Assembly (NCBI GenBank): GCA_003342895.1
Contig: PTFA01000277.1
Coordinates: 1-64,000, forward strand
DNA length: 64,000 nucleotides
From: Casuarius casuarius
Lineage: Eukaryota; Chordata; Aves; Casuariiformes; Casuariidae
Direction: 5' to 3'
How positions within the stretch are numbered: position 1 is the first letter of the stretch; each line of letters starts with the position of its first letter. A program made the translations under genes and the position numbers. Shown here in pieces: positions 39,820 through 64,000 of this stretch. The notes below the pieces were generated by a model. It made no database searches. It saw only the letters and a list, made by a program, of their open reading frames with translations, and was not told the origin of the DNA.

Positions 39820-41459
39820 GGCTGACAAGTGCCATGTTCAAAGCCTGAGACATTATGTGCAGACATGCAAAACAGGAGAAGCTGAAATATAAACGTCATA
39901 TATAATGTAATACAGTTTTTAATAGTGGCGTGAGAAGTAGCACCTTCCAGTCACCCTCACCTTTCACGATAGGCTTGTGTAACAGGACAGAGCCGTAGCT
40001 GGCATAGCGAGAGCTCCTCTGATCTTCACAAGACCCAGTTATTGGAAATATCCCCCTTTACTCTATTACAAATTGTTGCCAGGTTTGACTTCTGCAGTAA
40101 ATTCAGGGCAAAGGTTTGTGACTTGAACTAAAAGAGAGCTCGGGGATATGATTTTCCCAAGTCTGCTTAAATACAGGAATCAGCAGACACTTATTCTCNC
40201 TCCACTTAACAGTGGTCTCCACCTCCCTGGCGGCCCCGGAGAACAACCATGTCCTACTCTTAGGGACCCAACAAATTTGTCTCACTAATGGGAAACAACA
40301 GAGAGCACAGGGCTGTACGCTGATAATTTTGAGTTGTTCCCGCAGGCAGCGTCTAGCCCGATGTGGTCTGGCCACGCTCTTACCCAGGCAGCCAGCTCCT
40401 CCCGGGGCAGCCCCGCTGGTGCGCGCGCGTGGGGCAGAGGGGAAGCAATCGGGAACGGGCATTTAAAGACAGCCACCACCAAGTCTTTCTTTTAAAGGGG
40501 CTCAAAGCAACCCGAGAGGGGGTCTCGGCAAGACACACGTCCCTGGGATCAGTCTGGAGGTCGCAAAGACGCCTGGTCCCACGGATTTGGGGAACCCCTA
40601 CGCACCGAGTTCAACACTGCATACGTGCAAGCGGCACCTTTCCCATCACCAGCTGCTGCGAGCTTAAAGCACCGAAACCCTCCTCCCCGGGATACAACAG
40701 CAACCATCTAACGCAGATCGTTTCAGGTGATCTCCCATCGGCATCTCCCATCTTCCCCTCCATCTTAACAGCCAGCCAAGTCCTGCCTTAGATGCCCAAG
40801 TCTCCTACTCACTCAGCAGCGCAACAGGACCCAAGAAACACGAAGCAGTACGGGCACAGGGGAGGAAGAGCCAGCCCTCGTCACCGGACGGGCGAGCGTC
40901 GCTTGGGTACCAGCACTGTCCTCCTCACACGGCCGTGACGGGCACCGGCGTCGTCCGACGGGTCACAGCGCTGGCGCCTTTCCCCGCCGGCTTGTTTCCA
41001 GGTTGGGTGCAGAAAGCAGAGGACGATTTCTTCAGTTTGTGAGCACAGGCAAGCCTTCTGCGAAGGACTCGAGTCGCAGATCCCGAGCAGGCTCTCCGCT
41101 AGAAACAGCAACGGTTAAAGCAAGCAGAGATGCTCTGAGCCCTTATTAGATACTGCAGCAAGAGAAGGCACACCAAGGCAGACTGCGTTATTTCTTGTAA
41201 TACACAAAATACATCGCAAGAACACCATGTTCCATCAGAAATAAATACAATTCGTAATATAAATATGGACAGGATTAAATACCACGCTGCAGTTGAAAGC
41301 CTCCAGGCCTGTGATAAATCTCTCCTCCGCGCAGCTACTTGTGCTCTAAGCACCAGTGGAGTCCCTGGAGCCACGAAGGAAAAACATTTGAAGGCTCTCA
41401 TTGCTGTGGCAAAGGAACAAACAAAAAGCACAGAACGGGGTTCAGAAGTTCAGAAAAAC

Positions 41460-41465
41460 TTTATT
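41460..41465 (-). promoter_or_regulatory. HK1: candidate distal HK1 polyadenylation signal
   Basis: AATAAA on the minus strand followed by a T/GT-rich stretch (GTGCTTTTTGTTTGTTCC) about 30-50 bases on. This is a textbook arrangement, but it would imply a 2.9 kb HK1 3' UTR that crosses the CpG-rich block. Confidence 0.35.
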
Positions 41466-41989
41466 TTTGCCTTCTGATTCTTTTAAGGAAAAAAGAAAAG
41501 AAAAAAACAAAGTCTGCTTGTTTTAAAACCCATTCAAAAGGCTTCTGGGAGAACCCCCAGAGGAGCAAGGAGCAGATGACATTACAACAGTGGTATGCAA
41601 ATGGTCTTTTCCCCAGGAAAGATAAGATTTTCGTGTTCATGTTAAAGTAATTTCAATAGCTTAACAATTAAGAGGACTGCGATTTTACTCAGCAAGCCTT
41701 AAAGCTTTCAGTGAGACATCTCAGTTGTTGCCTGGATAACATCGGAGACTTTCTTCAGACAGTTATGGCTTGTGGTTCACTTGTAACAGTTTCCTAGGGG
41801 TAAAAGTTAGCTTGAAAATGGAAAGCCCACCAGGGTCCCCTTAGAAAAGGGCTGCCGTTTCTTACCGAGTACATCCCCTGCGGCCCAGGGTAGGAAAAGT
41901 CACGCTGTTATACACGCAAAGTGACTCCCTGCTCGTTGTTACGAGCTGGATCCAACAAACAAATCCACCTAGGCCAGCATCCCCCATAT

Positions 41990-42640
41990 TCGCAGTCGCA
42001 CGGGGACCAAGCTTAATTTTCACTTCTCGCTCGCCCTCTGTCCTGCGCCCACCCAGGCTCTCCGGCGCCAAGGGCCCCGGATGCGGAAGCGCTGCGAACC
42101 CGGGTCCCAGGGGACGGCTCACCCCACCTCCGCAAGGACTGCTGAGGGCAGGCGCGAGATTTGCAAAATCCTCAGCCATTAAAACACAACCCCCGTCTCC
42201 AAAAACTTTCCTCTCTTGTTCTGTCTCTTATTCGGGGCCATCGGGGGTGTTGGAGGCTACTCAAGCTGTAACGCACAATGTGGTTCTTGGAGGAGCAGCA
42301 CTTCAGCGTGTGCAAAGGGGCTCTTGCACACGAATCTGACGCGGCACACGCAAACCCGCGGCGTGCGAGCGCCTGACGCTGCGCTTACGCAGACACTGGC
42401 GCCGCTGCAGATCCCCCCACACGACAGGGCGCGAGGGGCACTCGCACAAGCCACGCGCGCCCTGAGGTTTGGGCATCATCAGCTCCGCGCCTCCGACGAG
42501 CTCCAGTTAGCCGTTGGGAAACGCGAGGCACGGGGGGTCTGGGTGAAATCCCCGCCGTCTGAACCCGACTCTGAAAGCCCAGGAATAAACACGCGCGCAA
42601 AACCCAGGCGCTGCTGGGATCAGCCGGCGGCTCTCCCTGC
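41990..42640. promoter_or_regulatory. orphan CpG-rich block between TACR2 and HK1
   Basis: About 650 bases rich in CG dinucleotides (for example GACGCGGCACACGC and GCGGCGTGCGAGCGCC). It is flanked by AT-richer DNA and lies downstream of both neighbouring genes. It does not coincide with a known first exon. Confidence 0.4.
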
Positions 42641-42733
42641 ACAATAGATATTTCCCGAAGCACTAAGCCGCCGGCCAGCAGCATCTCTTCTGGAAAGAAC
42701 CACTAAACACCAGTTAACGCACATCAAAAAAAG

Positions 42734-42739
42734 TTTAAT
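42734..42739 (-). promoter_or_regulatory. HK1: candidate proximal HK1 polyadenylation signal
   Basis: ATTAAA on the minus strand, 1.64 kb after the HK1 stop codon. It is followed on that strand by a GT-rich stretch (TGATGTGCG, then TGGTGTTTAGTGG). The signal and downstream element together fit a normal 3' end. Confidence 0.5.
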
Positions 42740-44378
42740 ATTTTCCACAAATATCACGTGACACTAGTCCCGTAGCTACTAGTGTGCAAAGTAAAAAGAC
42801 CCTCTACCTTTGCAAAACCAGTTAGGCATGCAATTTTTCAGGTAGACACACACTTAAAGCTGCAATGACTGGTTGTGACTCACATGTTACTTTACGACAT
42901 CCACGCACAGTGCACCGTAACGCATACTGAAATGTCACCAACGGGTAGGGCAATCCAAATCTGAGGGGGCGCAAAGAGAACAAACAGGAGGAGCCTGCAA
43001 ATTTCTGTCTACTTTCTGCAGGAAAAGAGAGGAGGGAAAACCATGCAGAGATCTCAAATTCATTTTTGGTAGAAGAACGGGAATTAAATGCTATTGTGGG
43101 GTCTCCCTCTTTGCAGAAAGTGGTGTGACTTGCAAATGTTATTTAACTTCTGCCTTCCTAACCTACTTCTCAATTTAAGTAATATAACTGCTACGTGAAT
43201 ATAACGATGGCATCGACTTGACGGAGGACACGATACACCAAGTGTGTGTAATCTTTGTTGTTGCTTCAGTCCTTGGAATAGGCTGGGTTTGATTTTGGTT
43301 TTGTGGTTTGGTTGGCTTATGCAACTGGTCCTCAAAGCCAAGATGAAAATCAAACCCTCGGACTCCTTTCTCCTCATTAACTTTAGCTGTTGTGTTTCGA
43401 GTGGCTGCTTGACAGTATTAAAGATGAAAGCTCTGAGTGGAAGCAAATACCCATTTAAGGCGAGAGGAGGAAGGAGATAGCGGAGCGGCACTGTTCGGCT
43501 GCAGGTTCAGCAGACCGGCAGTTGCAGTGCCCCCATCTATACTAGCGAGAAGAGAGAGAAGATATTTCTACAAGAGCTCCTAAGCAAGGGAGCACAGCAC
43601 AGCCTGCCTCAGGACCACAAATCTACCCATTTTCCCTGCCTGGAGATTTGGATTACCCCAATCGCCACCCACTTCATTTTACTCCGTAGGGATTTTTTGC
43701 CGAAACGTTACAGGTTTTGCTCGGTAACACAACACTATTCACAGAAGCAGTGGGAAATACCAGTGGAACCAGATCTGTGGGACGAGGGCGTTTACTTTGA
43801 CCGTGACAAAACAGGAATCGAGGAAGTGAGTAAGTCGCGCTGCCAAGTCCCACTACGGAGATGCGCGCGTGCACAGTGCCGACACGCCGTAACGTTTCCA
43901 CAACCGCTTTGAACGGAAAGCAGGTAGATGTGCGGGAGGGAGCTGTTGCTTGCCCGTCTCCGAAAGCATAAACCCCGGGTCGCGCGGTCAGCGTGGCGGC
44001 GGTGCGCTCACCGGGGACGCGGGAAGAGCACGTTTTGTACGATGCAACGGCAGCTCTCAATGCACATCGCTTGGGGGCAATCTCATCTCGGACAACAACC
44101 GATTTTTGACGGCTGCAGAAAGTATAGACTGATTTTCAATGACCTACAGATGGGGAAGGTACCAACAAGGTGAATAAGAAACATGCAGATTGGGGGTCCA
44201 GAAACAGGAGATATTATTAACAGCACACATTCTATCTTGTATCCTATTTATGTCATTAGTTGGGTTTTTTTTCCCCCGATAAAGCAGTGAGTTCCGGGTT
44301 TTTACCAGTTCGGACTAGGCAGTCGCTGCTTTATGAGAAAGTGCTCACAAGACAGAATCGGGGCCGGGATGGAGGAGC
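42740..44378 (-). other. HK1: probable HK1 3' UTR
   Basis: Non-coding stretch between the HK1 stop codon and the ATTAAA signal. No other gene is seen in it. Confidence 0.5.

Positions 44379-64000
<19,622 letters not shown>

Larger units (their letters stand above)
39820..42715. other. TACR2-HK1 tail-to-tail interval
   Basis: Region between the convergent genes. It has moderate complexity and no supported gene. A second candidate HK1 polyadenylation signal lies at 41460-41465 and a CpG-rich block at 41990-42640. Confidence 0.55.

Overview
The window is nuclear DNA from a vertebrate, most likely a bird. It holds three spliced protein-coding genes whose exons keep the expected lengths and phases, a CR1-like LINE 3' end near 7.9 kb, short introns and several CpG-rich islands. 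It is draft assembly: two N gaps (27246-27705 and 51804-52159) and many single Ns, the first at 20206. There are no prokaryotic features, CRISPR arrays or integrated viral genes that I can support.

Layout from left to right. Positions 1-3800 are GC- and CpG-rich with a 24-bp minisatellite at the edge and no recognisable gene. TSPAN15 (tetraspanin-15) lies on the minus strand: exons 2-8 run from 20893 down to 5286, and exon 1 is not visible and probably sits in the 27.2-27.7 kb gap. A CA-rich low-complexity tract (26.46-27.25 kb) and a CpG-rich stretch (27.7-28.05 kb) flank that gap. After about 3.3 kb without a recognised gene, TACR2 (neurokinin-2 receptor) lies on the plus strand, five exons from 31319 to 38887, complete at 380 residues. 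A tail-to-tail interval with an orphan CpG-rich block follows. HK1 (hexokinase-1) lies on the minus strand: exons 4-18 run from 62090 down to 44379 and encode 792 residues, which with the usual 125 residues of exons 1-3 gives the standard 917. Exons 1-3 lie beyond the right edge.

The order and orientation TSPAN15(-), TACR2(+), HK1(-) is the same block as human chromosome 10q22 (HK1, TACR2, TSPAN15) read from the other strand. The genes are neighbours by conserved synteny, not by a shared pathway: an ADAM10-regulating tetraspanin, a Gq-coupled tachykinin receptor and a glycolytic enzyme.

I found no new multi-gene system. The points most worth a second look are: an ERY instead of DRY motif in TACR2; single Ns that, inside coding exons, all fall where a silent change is possible; the hidden TSPAN15 first exon; an orphan CpG island between two gene tails; a cluster of five polyadenylation hexamers; and purine-rich and CA-rich repeats beside the two gaps.
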